Part shown: positions 20,931 to 30,029 of the stretch, one piece after another
Position numbering within the stretch: position 1 is the first letter of the stretch
Layout: the number at the start of each line of letters is the position of its first letter
Assembly (NCBI RefSeq): GCF_002803515.1
Contig: NZ_PHQX01000002.1
Span: forward strand, 186,001 to 250,000
Direction of reading: 5' to 3'
Length of the DNA stretch: 64,000 bases
From: Stenotrophomonas lactitubi
GTDB taxonomy: Bacteria > Pseudomonadota > Gammaproteobacteria > Xanthomonadales > Xanthomonadaceae
Position numbers and translations under genes: made by a program
Notes under the pieces: generated by a model
What the model was told of the DNA's origin: nothing
The model's input: the letters and a program-made list of their open reading frames with translations, nothing else
Databases searched by the model: none

Positions 20931-23009
20931 ATGCAAGACCAGATCCTCCAAGCGTTGCGCCAGAACGATGCCGGCCAGGCCGTGCAGCTGGCCCAGGCGT
21001 GGACCCGTGACGAACCCGGCAAGGCCGAGGCCCACCGCTGGCTGGCGCTTGCGCTGCAGCAGCAGGGCCAGGCCGAGGCCGCAATGGAGGCGCTGCAGCA
21101 GGCGCTGCAGCTGGCGCCCGATGACGCGCAGCTGCACCTGCAGCACGCCGGCCTGCTGCTGGCACTGCGCCAGTTCGACGGCGCCGATGAAGCCCTGCTG
21201 CGCACCACCGGGCTGGACCCCAACGCCTTCCCCGCCTACCTGATGCAGGCGCACCTGGCGGTGGGCCGCAACGATTTCGACGAGGCCCAGCGGCTGTCGA
21301 CCCTGGCATCGCGGCTGGAGCCGGACCATCCGGAACTGCTGACCATCGATGGCATGGTCGCGCTGCGTCGTGGCGACGCCGACCGCGCGCTGGCCCTGCT
21401 GTCGGCGGCCAGCCAGGCGCTGCCGGACGATACCCGCGTGCTGTACGCACTGGGCTTTGCCTATCTGGGCAAGGACATGCTGGCCTTCGCCGAGCAGGCG
21501 TTCCGTCGCGTGCTGGCGTTGAACCCGAAGATGTCCTCGCTGCACGGCATGGTGGTGCAGCTGGCATTGCGCCAGGGCAACGTCGAGGCCGCCGCCGAGG
21601 CAATGCAGCAGGCGCTGCAGCAGCCGGAGCTGGATGTACCGCCGATGCGCCGCCTGGCCGGCGAGCTGGCACTGCGCAGTGGCCAGCCGCTGCAGGCGCT
21701 GGAGCACCTGCTGCCGCTGCTGCAATCGCTGCAGGGTGAGCGCCAGGTGCTGCAGCTGCTGCTGATGTCCTGGCAGCGCCTGGGCCGCGAAGATGAAGCC
21801 CGTGCACGCCTGGATGAGGCTCTGGAAAGCAATGACCAGCTGCATGACCTGTGGCTGGCACGACTGGCCGTGGAAGACGTCGGCAGTGCCGGCGCCGTAG
21901 CCACCGTGGAGCGCTGGATGGCAGCGATGCCCGGCCACCTGCCGGCGCTGGAAGCGCGCATGCGCCTGCATGACATGGCCGGTGAACACGAGCAGGGCGA
22001 AGCCATCGCCGAGCGCATCATCACCCTGGAACCGGGCCGCGTCAGCGGTGAAAGCCGTCGTGTCGAGGGTCTGCTGCAGCGTGACCCGGCCGCCGCCGTG
22101 GAGCGCGTGCAGGCCTTGATCGCGCAGGCACCGGAGGGACACCGCGCCGACCTGCGGACCTGGCTGGGCGAAATCCAGGATCGCGCCGGGCAGCCGGAAG
22201 AAGCGCTGCGTACGTGGATGGCGCTGCAGACCGACCAGGCCTCGCAGCGGCTGCCGCTGCCGCCGCAGGCCAAGGCACCGCCGAGCTGGCCGGAGATGGC
22301 CAGCATCGACGAAGCGACGCGCGACAGCGGCTCGGCACCGATCTTCCTGTGGGGCGCCCCGGGCTCGGGCGTGGAGCGGGTGGCAACCGGCCTGGCCGCT
22401 GCCAGCCCGGTACTGCGCAGCGACCGTTACACCGCCAATCCACCCGACGATGCCTTCCAGAACTACAACACGCTGCAGGACCTGGCGTCGGGCGTGCTGA
22501 GCCCGGAACGCCTGGTCGAGCGTTGGCGCGAGAACCTGCCAGCCCGCGGTCTGGAAAGCGACACCGTGATCGACTGGCTGCTGTGGTGGGACAACGCGCT
22601 GTTGTGGGCATTGCGCCCGCAGCTGCCGCAGGGCCGCCTGCTGCTGGTGCTGCGCGACCCGCGCGACATGCTGCTGGACTGGGTCGCCTATGGTGCCGCT
22701 GCACCGCTGGCGATGACCTCGATGGCCGAAGCCGGCCAGTGGCTGGTGCGTTCGCTGACCCAGATCGCCGCACTGCACGAGGAGGATCTGTATCCGCACG
22801 TGCTGCTGCGCATCGACGAGATCGGCAACGATGCACATGCGATGGCCGACCTGCTGGGCCGCGTGTTCGGACGTCCGATGCCGCCGGCTGCACAGCTGGG
22901 CGCGCCGCGCCTGCCTGCCGGCCACTGGCGCAGGTATCGCGACGTGATGGGCGCCGCCTTCGCCCAGCTCACCCCGGTCGCGGTGCGATTGGGTTACCCG
23001 GAAGAGTGA
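20931..23009 (+). CDS. Tetratricopeptide repeat protein with C-terminal sulfotransferase-like domain
   Basis: A 692-residue two-part protein. Residues 1 to about 440 are many TPR-like helical pairs (for example ALQQALQLAPDDAQLHLQHA and ALALLSAASQALPDDTRVLY). From about residue 468 a sulfotransferase-type domain begins, with PIFLWGAPGSGVERVATGL in the position of the PAPS-binding loop and later LLVLRDPRDMLLDW for the 3-prime phosphate. The loop reads GAPGSGVE where classical enzymes have GxPRSGTT, so catalysis is uncertain. ATG 20931 was chosen because the longer frame overlaps the previous gene. A similar fusion is common in Xanthomonadaceae as far as I recall; the acceptor is unknown. Confidence 0.85.
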   Translation: MQDQILQALRQNDAGQAVQLAQAWTRDEPGKAEAHRWLALALQQQGQAEAAMEALQQALQLAPDDAQLHLQHAGLLLALRQFDGADEALLRTTGLDPNAFPAYLMQAHLAVGRNDFDEAQRLSTLASRLEPDHPELLTIDGMVALRRGDADRALALLSAASQALPDDTRVLYALGFAYLGKDMLAFAEQAFRRVLALNPKMSSLHGMVVQLALRQGNVEAAAEAMQQALQQPELDVPPMRRLAGELALRSGQPLQALEHLLPLLQSLQGERQVLQLLLMSWQRLGREDEARARLDEALESNDQLHDLWLARLAVEDVGSAGAVATVERWMAAMPGHLPALEARMRLHDMAGEHEQGEAIAERIITLEPGRVSGESRRVEGLLQRDPAAAVERVQALIAQAPEGHRADLRTWLGEIQDRAGQPEEALRTWMALQTDQASQRLPLPPQAKAPPSWPEMASIDEATRDSGSAPIFLWGAPGSGVERVATGLAAASPVLRSDRYTANPPDDAFQNYNTLQDLASGVLSPERLVERWRENLPARGLESDTVIDWLLWWDNALLWALRPQLPQGRLLLVLRDPRDMLLDWVAYGAAAPLAMTSMAEAGQWLVRSLTQIAALHEEDLYPHVLLRIDEIGNDAHAMADLLGRVFGRPMPPAAQLGAPRLPAGHWRRYRDVMGAAFAQLTPVAVRLGYPEE

Positions 23010-23019
23010 GGAGCATCAG

Positions 23020-23631
23020 ATGCAACTGAGCAGTCACAGCCTGGTCAACGCCGCGCCGATCGACCGTGAGTTCGCCGCCGGCGATGCCGACGGCTTCGCC
23101 CCCGACCGCAACCCGCACCTGGCCTGGAGCGGCGTGCCCGACGGCACCCGCTCGTTCCTGCTGGTATGCGTGGACCCGGACGTACCGACAGTGCCGGAGA
23201 CGGTTGGCCGCGATGACATGAGCGTGCCGCGCGATCAGCCGCGCTGCGATTTCGTGCACTGGGTGATGGCCGACATCCCGGCCTCGGTGCAGGAGATCGC
23301 CGCGGGCAGCTGCAGCGATGGCTTCGTCGTGAAGGGCAAGACCGCGCCGGCCGGCCCGGCCGGCAGCCGCCAGGGCCTGAACGATTTCACCGGCTGGTTC
23401 GCCGGCAATCCGGACATGGCCGGTGACTACCTCGGCTACGACGGTCCGTACCCGCCGTTCAACGACGAGCGCGTGCATCGCTACTTCTTCCGCGTGTTCG
23501 CGCTGGACATCGCCTCGCTGCCGCTGCCCGAGCGCTTCACCGCCGCCGATGCGTTCCGAGCCATGCACGGCCACGTGCTGGCCGAAGCAGCGTTGCACGG
23601 CACCTACACATTGAACCCGGCGTTGGCCTGA
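23020..23631 (+). CDS. YbhB/YbcL family phosphatidylethanolamine-binding protein
   Basis: A 203-residue PEBP (Raf kinase inhibitor-like) protein. Family marks are NPHLAWSGVPDGTRSF, LVCVDPDVP, DFVHWVMADIP and YDGPYPPFNDERVHRYFF. There is no signal peptide, so it should be cytoplasmic. Bacterial members bind small anions or phospholipid head groups and have no firm cellular role. It begins 10 bp after the TPR-sulfotransferase gene with GAGGAG as ribosome site. A REP palindrome and a two-way terminator follow. Confidence 0.9.
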   Translation: MQLSSHSLVNAAPIDREFAAGDADGFAPDRNPHLAWSGVPDGTRSFLLVCVDPDVPTVPETVGRDDMSVPRDQPRCDFVHWVMADIPASVQEIAAGSCSDGFVVKGKTAPAGPAGSRQGLNDFTGWFAGNPDMAGDYLGYDGPYPPFNDERVHRYFFRVFALDIASLPLPERFTAADAFRAMHGHVLAEAALHGTYTLNPALA

Positions 23632-23644
23632 TACCAGGCTTCGG

Positions 23645-23706
23645 GTAGTGCCGGCCGCTGGCCGGCATCCGCTGTAGATGGCAGCCGGCCAGCGGCCGGC
23701 TTTGCC
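23645..23706. repeat. SMAG-type REP pair
   Basis: GTAG plus GTGCCGGCCGCTGGCCGGCA, an inner GTAG near 23674, and then GCCGGCCAGCGGCCGGC form two stacked palindromes that also pair with each other. The same unit appears at 24227-24303. Confidence 0.85.
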
Positions 23707-23717
23707 AGTCAACGAGG

Positions 23718-23742
23718 AAGGGCGGCCCAAGGCCGCCCTTTT
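23718..23742. terminator. Two-way intrinsic terminator
   Basis: AAGGGCGGCC and GGCCGCCCTT pair over 10 bp with a 3-nt loop and run into TTTT on the plus strand. It lies between the convergent PEBP and META-domain genes and can serve both. Confidence 0.8.
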
Positions 23743-24203
23743 CATTTCACCGGCAGCGGCGCGGGGGTGAATATCGCCGTGTCGCCATGCACGTTGCGCA
23801 GGACCAGGCTGCCGTTGTCGTCCAGTGCGAGCGTCGGGGCCGGCCGGCCATTGACCAGTGTGCTGGCACGCCGTTGCTGCTCGGCAACCTCGGCGCGTAT
23901 GCAGCCAGCTGTGGTAACAACCCCGTTCTCCAGAATCAGCCGGTCGCCCTGCAGCTGATACTGGCTGCTTGCGTAGTTGCACAGGTTCAACTCGCTCATG
24001 TAGCCGGGTTGGAAGCGCAGGGTGTACGGCTCACGGCCCCTGACGAACAACGCGTCGATGCGCTTGCCCTGCGCGTCGGTGGCGCGCGCGAGTTGCCACA
24101 GATGGGCTTCAAGCTGGTCGGTGGTGGGTGTGCTGGCGGCGTATGCACTGCTGCCACTACCGATGGCCAGCAAGGCCAGTGCGAGCATGTACGTCCGTTT
24201 CAT
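23742..24203 (-). CDS. Exported META-domain protein
   Basis: A 153-residue protein with a signal peptide (MKRTYMLALALLAIGSGSSA, cut after AYA). The mature part follows the META/HslJ pattern: HLWQLARATDAQGKRIDALF, LRFQPGYMSELNLCNYASSQY, then AGCIRAEV. Such domains are found in envelope and stress proteins such as HslJ. Its sequence resembles the N-terminal half of the next minus-strand gene upstream (24371-25195), including the QGKRIDALF / DGKRIDALF block, so the two are paralogues separated by REP elements. Confidence 0.82.
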   Translation of the reverse strand: MKRTYMLALALLAIGSGSSAYAASTPTTDQLEAHLWQLARATDAQGKRIDALFVRGREPYTLRFQPGYMSELNLCNYASSQYQLQGDRLILENGVVTTAGCIRAEVAEQQRRASTLVNGRPAPTLALDDNGSLVLRNVHGDTAIFTPAPLPVK

Positions 24204-24226
24204 GTCGGTCTCCTTGATGCATATAG

Positions 24227-24303
24227 GTAGTGCCGGCCGCTGGCCGGCATATTCCGTATGTCGCCGGAGCTGTGTGCAGCAGCCGGCCAGCGGCCGGCTC
24301 TAC
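24227..24303. repeat. SMAG-type REP pair
   Basis: GTAG head, GTGCCGGCCGCTGGCCGGCA, a 30-nt spacer, then GCCGGCCAGCGGCCGGC and a CTAC tail. It is the inverted-pair form and matches the element at 23645-23706 in its arms. Confidence 0.85.
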
Positions 24304-24313
24304 CCACAACGAA

Positions 24314-24366
24314 GAAGGGCGACCTCGCGGCCGCCCTTCAAGAGCCAGCCGACTAACAGTCGGCTC
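24314..24366. terminator. Hairpin pair downstream of the META-DUF4377 gene
   Basis: GAAGGGCGACC and GGCCGCCCTTC (24314-24339) form an 11-bp stem with one mismatch, and AGCCGACT / AGTCGGCT (24346-24364) forms a second hairpin next to a CTAC tail. They follow the stop of the minus-strand gene and probably end its transcript; the T-tract is weak. Confidence 0.55.
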
Positions 24367-24370
24367 TACA

Positions 24371-25195
24371 TCACTTCTCGATGGCCGACTCGACCACCAT
24401 GTCCAGCACGTACGCCTGCGACGGCGCATCGGCCGGCGGGTTCTTCACTTCGTAGCGCTTCACACGCACCACGTTGCGCACGCCGTCTTCGTGGGTGTAG
24501 CCCTCGATGCTGCCGTAGAAGTTCTCGAACGCGCCCGGCTCACCCTGCTTCAGGCCCTTGTCGTCGAACTTCACTTCGCGCACCTGCAGGCACTGGTAAT
24601 CCGGGATCAGCGGGTGCGAGCACTTCTCGGTCTTCGCCGCCACTTCCAGGAACACGGTCTCGCCGGCGCCGCCATAACGGGTTTCAGCGGTCGGTTCCGG
24701 GTTGAACACCAGCACGTCGCCCTTGGCGGTGGTCAGGGTCAGCACGCCGTTGGCGTCCTGTTCGGCCTTCAGTTCGCCCTGCAGACGGCTGGAGACGGCT
24801 TCGTCCAGCGCCATCAGCGCCTTGTCGGTGCAGGCCATCATGGTCGAGGCCATCGCGCTCACGCTCAGCTTGCCGTCGGCCAGGGTGTAACCGCCGCCCA
24901 TGCGGTTGCAGGTGTTGCTGACCGACAGGCGGCCATCAACGAAGTCCAGGGTGACCGGCTTGTCTTCGCGGGCGAACAGCGCATCGATGCGCTTGCCATC
25001 GGCCGCGGTGGCCTGCTGCAGCAGCCAGTGCTGGCTCTGCAGGCGCTGCGCATCCAGGTGTGCCAGCGCCTTCTGGTCGCCGGCCTTGGCCGCAGCCGGG
25101 GCCAGGTCGTCACCACCGGTACCGGCGGGGGCGGGGGTCTGGCTGCAGGCGGCCAGCAGGGCCAGCGGGAGGAGCAGGGTGAGCTTGCGGTTCAT
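24371..25195 (-). CDS. META and DUF4377 domain lipoprotein
   Basis: A 274-residue lipoprotein: the leader MNRKLTLLLPLALLAAC ends in the lipobox LAAC. The first domain is META/HslJ-like (QHWLLQQATAADGKRIDALF, NTCNRMGGGYTL, MASTMMACTDKALM). The second, from about residue 180, has KTEKCSHPLIPDYQCLQVRE and ENFYGSIEGYTHEDGV, the DUF4377 pattern. ATG 25195 is preceded by AAGGAGA at good spacing. The role is unknown, but META plus DUF4377 proteins are envelope-located in other bacteria. It is a paralogue of the shorter gene at 23742-24203. Confidence 0.87.
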   Translation of the reverse strand: MNRKLTLLLPLALLAACSQTPAPAGTGGDDLAPAAAKAGDQKALAHLDAQRLQSQHWLLQQATAADGKRIDALFAREDKPVTLDFVDGRLSVSNTCNRMGGGYTLADGKLSVSAMASTMMACTDKALMALDEAVSSRLQGELKAEQDANGVLTLTTAKGDVLVFNPEPTAETRYGGAGETVFLEVAAKTEKCSHPLIPDYQCLQVREVKFDDKGLKQGEPGAFENFYGSIEGYTHEDGVRNVVRVKRYEVKNPPADAPSQAYVLDMVVESAIEK

Positions 25196-25268
25196 GGTGA
25201 TTCTCCTTGGGGAACCGAGGGGGAAACGGATCGGGGCCGGCAACGGGGTTACCGTGCCCCGGCGCTGT

Positions 25269-26063
25269 TCAGCTGCCGGAGGGCAACCACAGCAGCAACG
25301 CAGCGCCCAGGGCGATGCGGTAAAAGGCGAAGGCCGTGAAGCGGTGCGACTTGATGTAGCCCATCAGCCACTTCACTACGACGAAGCCGGTGATGGCGGC
25401 GGCAACGAAGGCGACACCGACGTCGGTCCAGTTCTCGCTGGCCAGGTTTCCTTCCTTGGCCAGTTCCAGGAAGGTGTAGGCGCTGGCGGCGAACATGGTG
25501 GGGATGCCGACCAGGAACACGAACTCGGCGGCGGCCGCGCGGCGGCTCAGGCCCAGCAGCATGGCCAGGAAGATCGCCGAGGCCGAGCGCGAGGTACCCG
25601 GGAACACACCGGCCACCACCTGCGCCAGGCCGACACCGATGGCCACCGTCCAGGTCACCTGGTCACGGTCGGGCAGGCGCGCGGTATAGGCCTCCACCAG
25701 CAGCATCCAGATGCCACCGATGATCAGGGCCCAGGCCACCGGGCTGACGGTTTCCGGCAGCGACCAGCCGGCCTTGCGCACCACCAGGCCGACCACGGCG
25801 GTCACCAGGAAGGCCGCGCCGAGCTTGAACACGTACTCGCGGTTCTCGCGCTGGCCGAAGCCGGTGGCCAGCTGCAGCAGGCGCTGGCGGAACACCAGCA
25901 CCACGGCCAGGATCGCACCGGCCTGGATGATGATGTTGAAGAAATCCGATCGCGCGCCCAGCCAGTGCTGGGCGATCAGCAGGTGGCCGGTGCTGGAGAT
26001 CGGCAGGAATTCGGTCAAGCCTTCGAGGATGCCCAGCAGCAGGGCGGAGAGCAGATCGGACAT
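25269..26063 (-). CDS. uppP: Undecaprenyl-diphosphatase UppP (BacA)
   Basis: A 264-residue integral membrane enzyme that recycles undecaprenyl pyrophosphate to the monophosphate carrier for peptidoglycan synthesis; it also gives bacitracin tolerance. The ExxxE motif is at 14-18 (ILEGLTEFLPISSTGH), and PGTSRSAS lies at about residues 155-163. Several hydrophobic segments follow. ATG 26063 gives the canonical MSDLLSALLLGILEGL start; longer in-frame starts lie in the glnA regulatory region. It is divergent from glnA. Confidence 0.95.
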   Translation of the reverse strand: MSDLLSALLLGILEGLTEFLPISSTGHLLIAQHWLGARSDFFNIIIQAGAILAVVLVFRQRLLQLATGFGQRENREYVFKLGAAFLVTAVVGLVVRKAGWSLPETVSPVAWALIIGGIWMLLVEAYTARLPDRDQVTWTVAIGVGLAQVVAGVFPGTSRSASAIFLAMLLGLSRRAAAAEFVFLVGIPTMFAASAYTFLELAKEGNLASENWTDVGVAFVAAAITGFVVVKWLMGYIKSHRFTAFAFYRIALGAALLLWLPSGS

Positions 26064-26118
26064 GGACGGTGCGGGCGCTGGCGGCGGAAGAAGCTCGAAA
26101 GAATAGACGATCCATGCC

Positions 26119-26133
26119 GCACCAAACGGGTGC
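26119..26133. promoter_or_regulatory. NtrC-binding site 1 of the glnA enhancer
   Basis: GCACCAAACGGGTGC fits the NtrC pattern GCAC-N7-GTGC. Its centre is about 127 bp upstream of the predicted sigma-54 start point. Confidence 0.8.
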
Positions 26134-26147
26134 GTCCGGTGATCGAC

Positions 26148-26162
26148 GCACCCGTTTGGTGC
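26148..26162. promoter_or_regulatory. NtrC-binding site 2 of the glnA enhancer
   Basis: GCACCCGTTTGGTGC is the mirror image of site 1; the two sites with the bases between them form an 18-bp inverted repeat. The centres are 29 bp apart, about three helical turns, as in the E. coli glnA enhancer. Confidence 0.8.
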
Positions 26163-26225
26163 ACCTGGTTCTGCACCCAGTTGGGGCAGCGGCTTTGAAA
26201 TCAACGACTTGTGAAAGCCGAAAAG

Positions 26226-26242
26226 TTGGCACGGTCATTGCT
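26226..26242 (+). promoter_or_regulatory. Sigma-54 promoter of glnA
   Basis: TTGGCACGGTCATTGCT matches the sigma-54 consensus (TGGCACG-N4-TTGC) at every fixed position, with ten bases between the -24 GG and -12 GC. The start point should be near 26253, giving a leader of about 30 nt. Confidence 0.88.
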
Positions 26243-26282
26243 GTACCTCAGCAGGCATTCATCCCCATCCGAGGTCGTACCG

Positions 26283-27692
26283 ATGTCCGTGGAAACCGTA
26301 GAGAAGCTGATCAAGGACAACCAGATCGAGTTCGTCGATCTGCGCTTCGTCGACATGCGTGGTGTCGAACAGCACGTGACCTTCCCGGTCAGCATCGTCG
26401 AGCCGTCGCTGTTCGAAGAAGGCAAGATGTTCGATGGCAGCTCGATCGCCGGCTGGAAGGGCATCGCCGAATCGGACATGGTGCTGCTGCCGGATACCGC
26501 CAGCGCCTACGTCGACCCGTTCTACGCCGATCCGACCATCGTGATCAGCTGCGACATCCTCGATCCGGCCACCATGCAGCCGTATGGCCGTTGCCCGCGC
26601 GGCATCGCCAAGCGTGCCGAGTCCTACCTGAAGTCCTCGGGCATTGCCGAAACCGCGTTCTTCGGCCCGGAGCCGGAGTTCTTCATCTTCGATTCGGTGC
26701 GCTTCGCCAATGAAATGGGCCACACCTTCTTCCAGGTCGATTCGGAAGAAGCGGCGTGGAACAGCGGCGCAAAGTACGACGGCGCCAACAGCGGCTACCG
26801 TCCGGGCGTGAAGGGCGGTTACTTCCCGGTGCCGCCGACCGACACCCTGCATGACCTGCGTGCGGAGATGTGCAAGACCCTGGAACAGGTCGGCATCGAA
26901 GTGGAAGTGCAGCACCACGAAGTGGCCACCGCCGGCCAGTGCGAGATCGGCACCAAGTTCAGCACCCTGGTGCAGAAGGCCGACGAACTGCTGCGGATGA
27001 AGTACGTCATCAAGAACGTCGCCCACCGCAACGGCAAGACCGTCACCTTCATGCCCAAGCCGATCGTCGGCGACAACGGCAGCGGCATGCACGTGCACCA
27101 GTCGCTGTCCAAGGGCGGCACCAACCTGTTCTCCGGTGACGGCTACGGCGGCCTGAGCCAGATGGCGCTGTGGTACATCGGCGGCATCTTCAAGCACGCC
27201 AAGGCCATCAACGCCTTCGCCAACTCGGGTACCAACAGCTACAAGCGCCTGGTGCCGGGTTACGAAGCCCCGGTGATGCTGGCCTACTCGGCGCGCAACC
27301 GTTCGGCCTCGTGCCGCATTCCGTGGGTGTCCAACCCGAAGGCGCGTCGCATCGAAATGCGCTTCCCCGATCCGATCCAGTCGGGCTACCTGACCTTCAC
27401 CGCGCTGATGATGGCCGGCCTGGACGGCATCAAGAACCAGATCGACCCGGGCGCACCGAGCGACAAGGATCTGTACGACCTGCCGCCGGAAGAAGAGAAG
27501 CTGATCCCGCAGGTCTGCTCCTCGCTGGACCAGGCCCTGGAAGCGCTGGACAAGGACCGTGAGTTCCTCAAGGCCGGTGGCGTGATGAGCGATGACTTCA
27601 TCGACGGCTACATCGCGCTGAAGATGCAGGAAGTGACCAAGTTCCGCGCGGCGACCCACCCGCTGGAATACCAGTTGTACTACGCCAGCTGA
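26283..27692 (+). CDS. glnA: Glutamine synthetase, type I
   Basis: A 469-residue dodecameric enzyme that makes glutamine from glutamate, ammonia and ATP. Family marks include [25 protein letters not shown], the loop NRSASCRIP, and Y398 in DLYDLPPEE, the tyrosine adenylylated by GlnE (Y397 in E. coli numbering without Met). Translation starts at ATG 26283, [10 protein letters not shown]; a GAGG lies 12 bases upstream. It is expressed from a sigma-54 promoter under NtrC. A G+C-rich hairpin follows the stop. glnK and amtB come next on the same strand. Confidence 0.97.
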   Translation: MSVETVEKLIKDNQIEFVDLRFVDMRGVEQHVTFPVSIVEPSLFEEGKMFDGSSIAGWKGIAESDMVLLPDTASAYVDPFYADPTIVISCDILDPATMQPYGRCPRGIAKRAESYLKSSGIAETAFFGPEPEFFIFDSVRFANEMGHTFFQVDSEEAAWNSGAKYDGANSGYRPGVKGGYFPVPPTDTLHDLRAEMCKTLEQVGIEVEVQHHEVATAGQCEIGTKFSTLVQKADELLRMKYVIKNVAHRNGKTVTFMPKPIVGDNGSGMHVHQSLSKGGTNLFSGDGYGGLSQMALWYIGGIFKHAKAINAFANSGTNSYKRLVPGYEAPVMLAYSARNRSASCRIPWVSNPKARRIEMRFPDPIQSGYLTFTALMMAGLDGIKNQIDPGAPSDKDLYDLPPEEEKLIPQVCSSLDQALEALDKDREFLKAGGVMSDDFIDGYIALKMQEVTKFRAATHPLEYQLYYAS

Positions 27693-27698
27693 CCGGTT

Positions 27699-27738
27699 GC
27701 GATGGCGGTGGGTAACCCCTCCCACCCGCCGCCATCGC
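27699..27738 (+). terminator. Hairpin after glnA
   Basis: GCGATGGCGGTGGG pairs with CCCA and CCGCCATCGC across a 4-nt bulge, giving a strong stem just after the glnA stop but no T-tract. It may protect the 3-prime end or pause polymerase. Confidence 0.5.
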
Positions 27739-27787
27739 ATCCGTCTTCGCGGCTGGGGAGCCGCGGTCAGATCGGGGTCGTTGCACG

Positions 27788-28380
<593 letters not shown>

Positions 28381-28402
28381 ACCCCCTTCCGGAGACTCCC
28401 CC

Positions 28403-29833
28403 ATGAAGATGCGCCTTCTCACCGGGTGGCAAGCCCGGTTCCATCTGGTGTGCCTGCTGATGCTGCTCAGCGCGCTGGCCGCCGGTATCTGGCCCGGCAG
28501 TGCACATGCCCAGGCCCAGGTCACGCCGCTGCAGAGCGAGGCCGTGGCCGTCGAGCCCCTGCAGGACCCGACCGCCGTTGCGCCGGCTGCTGCCGAAGCG
28601 GTGGCTGCGCCCGCCTACGACCATGGCGACGTTGCCTGGATGCTCACCTCCACCCTGCTGGTGCTGTTGATGGTGGTGCCGGGCCTGGCCCTGTTCTACG
28701 GCGGCCTGGTGCGCTCGAAGAACGTGCTGTCGGTGCTCAGCCAGATCCTCGTGGTGTTCTCGCTGGTGCTGCTGCTGTGGGTGGCCTATGGCTACAGCGC
28801 AGTGTTCAGCGCCGGCAATCCGTTCTTCGGCTCATTCACCGAATTCGCCTTCCTCAAGGGCTTCACCCCGGAGTCTGTGGGCAACACGCCGATCAAGGGC
28901 CTGCCGGACTACCTGTTCGTCGCCTTCCAGTCGACCTTCGCCGGCATCACCACGGCGCTGATCGTCGGTGCCTTCGCCGAGCGCATCAAGTTCCGCGCGG
29001 TGCTGCTGTTCTCGGCGCTGTGGTTCACCCTCAGCTACATCCCGATGGCGCACATCGTCTGGGGTGGTGGTTACCTGGGTGAGATGGGCGCGATCGATTT
29101 CGCTGGTGGCACCGTGGTGCACATCAACGCCGGCGTGGCCGGTCTGGTGGCTGCATGGTTCGTCGGCAAGCGCCTGGGCTACGGGCAGACCGCACTGAAG
29201 CCGCACAACGTGCCGTTCACCTATATCGGCGCGATGCTGCTGTGGGTCGGCTGGTTCGGCTTCAATGCCGGTTCGGCCGCTGCCGCCGACACCGTCGCCT
29301 CGCTGGCCTTCCTCAACACTGTGCTGGCCACGGCCGCAGCGGTGCTGGGTTGGACGCTGGTTGAAGCCATCAGCAAAGGCAAGCCGTCGGCACTGGGCGC
29401 AGCCTCAGGTGCGGTGGCGGGTCTGGTCGGCATCACCCCGGCGTGCGGCACTGTTGGCCCGCTCGGCGCGATCGTCATCGGCCTGGTTGCTGGCGTGGTC
29501 TGCGTGTGGGGCGTGACCGGCCTCAAGCGCCTGCTGAAGGTGGACGACACCGCCGACGTGTTCGGTGTGCATGGCGTGGGCGGCATCGTCGGCGCAATCC
29601 TCACCGGTGTGTTCAGCGCGCAGTCGCTGGGCGGCACCAAGGCCGATCTGGATATCGGCCACCAGGTGTGGGTGCAGGTGGTCAGCGTCGGCCTCACCGT
29701 GGTCTGGTCGGCGGTGGTGACCGCAGCCATCCTGCTGCTGGTCAAGGTGGTGGTCGGCCTGCGGGTGACCGAGGAGGCCGAGCGTACCGGCCTGGATGTG
29801 ACCTCGCACGGTGAATCGGCCTACGAGGCCTGA
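28403..29833 (+). CDS. amtB: Ammonium transporter AmtB
   Basis: A 476-residue Amt-family channel with an unusually long N-terminus: a signal-peptide-like segment (about residues 15-36, ending AHAQAQ), an alanine-rich linker, then the channel from DVAWMLTSTLLVLLM. Eleven membrane segments follow. Family marks are VVHINAGVAGLV with the first pore histidine and VFGVHGVGGIVGA with the second. AmtB takes up ammonia and is plugged by GlnK under high nitrogen. RBS GGAGA precedes ATG 28403. It is followed by a tandem array of REP palindromes. Confidence 0.95.
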   Translation: MKMRLLTGWQARFHLVCLLMLLSALAAGIWPGSAHAQAQVTPLQSEAVAVEPLQDPTAVAPAAAEAVAAPAYDHGDVAWMLTSTLLVLLMVVPGLALFYGGLVRSKNVLSVLSQILVVFSLVLLLWVAYGYSAVFSAGNPFFGSFTEFAFLKGFTPESVGNTPIKGLPDYLFVAFQSTFAGITTALIVGAFAERIKFRAVLLFSALWFTLSYIPMAHIVWGGGYLGEMGAIDFAGGTVVHINAGVAGLVAAWFVGKRLGYGQTALKPHNVPFTYIGAMLLWVGWFGFNAGSAAAADTVASLAFLNTVLATAAAVLGWTLVEAISKGKPSALGAASGAVAGLVGITPACGTVGPLGAIVIGLVAGVVCVWGVTGLKRLLKVDDTADVFGVHGVGGIVGAILTGVFSAQSLGGTKADLDIGHQVWVQVVSVGLTVVWSAVVTAAILLLVKVVVGLRVTEEAERTGLDVTSHGESAYEA

Positions 29834-29844
29834 TGCATCTACAT

Positions 29845-29994
29845 GGTGGGTGCCGACCGTTGGTCGGCACTGCACCTGCTCTGGTAGGTGCCAAGCTTGC
29901 TTGGCACTGCTCCTGCTCCGGACTGCTCTGCCCTGGTGGATGCCGACCGCTGGTCGGCACGGTCGGTGGCCCAGCCACGCATGGCGTGGCTCTA
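29845..29994. repeat. Array of four SMAG-type palindromes
   Basis: Four palindromes in a row: TGCCGACCGTTGGTCGGCA, GTGCCAAGCTTGCTTGGCAC (with GTAG head at 29883), TGCCGACCGCTGGTCGGCA, and GCCACGCATGGCGTGGC with a CTAC tail. Together they fill nearly all of the 196-bp amtB-amidase gap. Confidence 0.85.
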
Positions 29995-30029
29995 CTGCAT
30001 CGTCCGCGCTTATCACGCACAATCAGGGC

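Noticed and set aside
23640..24370. A CRISPR-like array of palindromes
   Set aside because: The units are GTAG-headed REP pairs of unequal spacing, with no constant repeat-spacer pattern and no cas genes.
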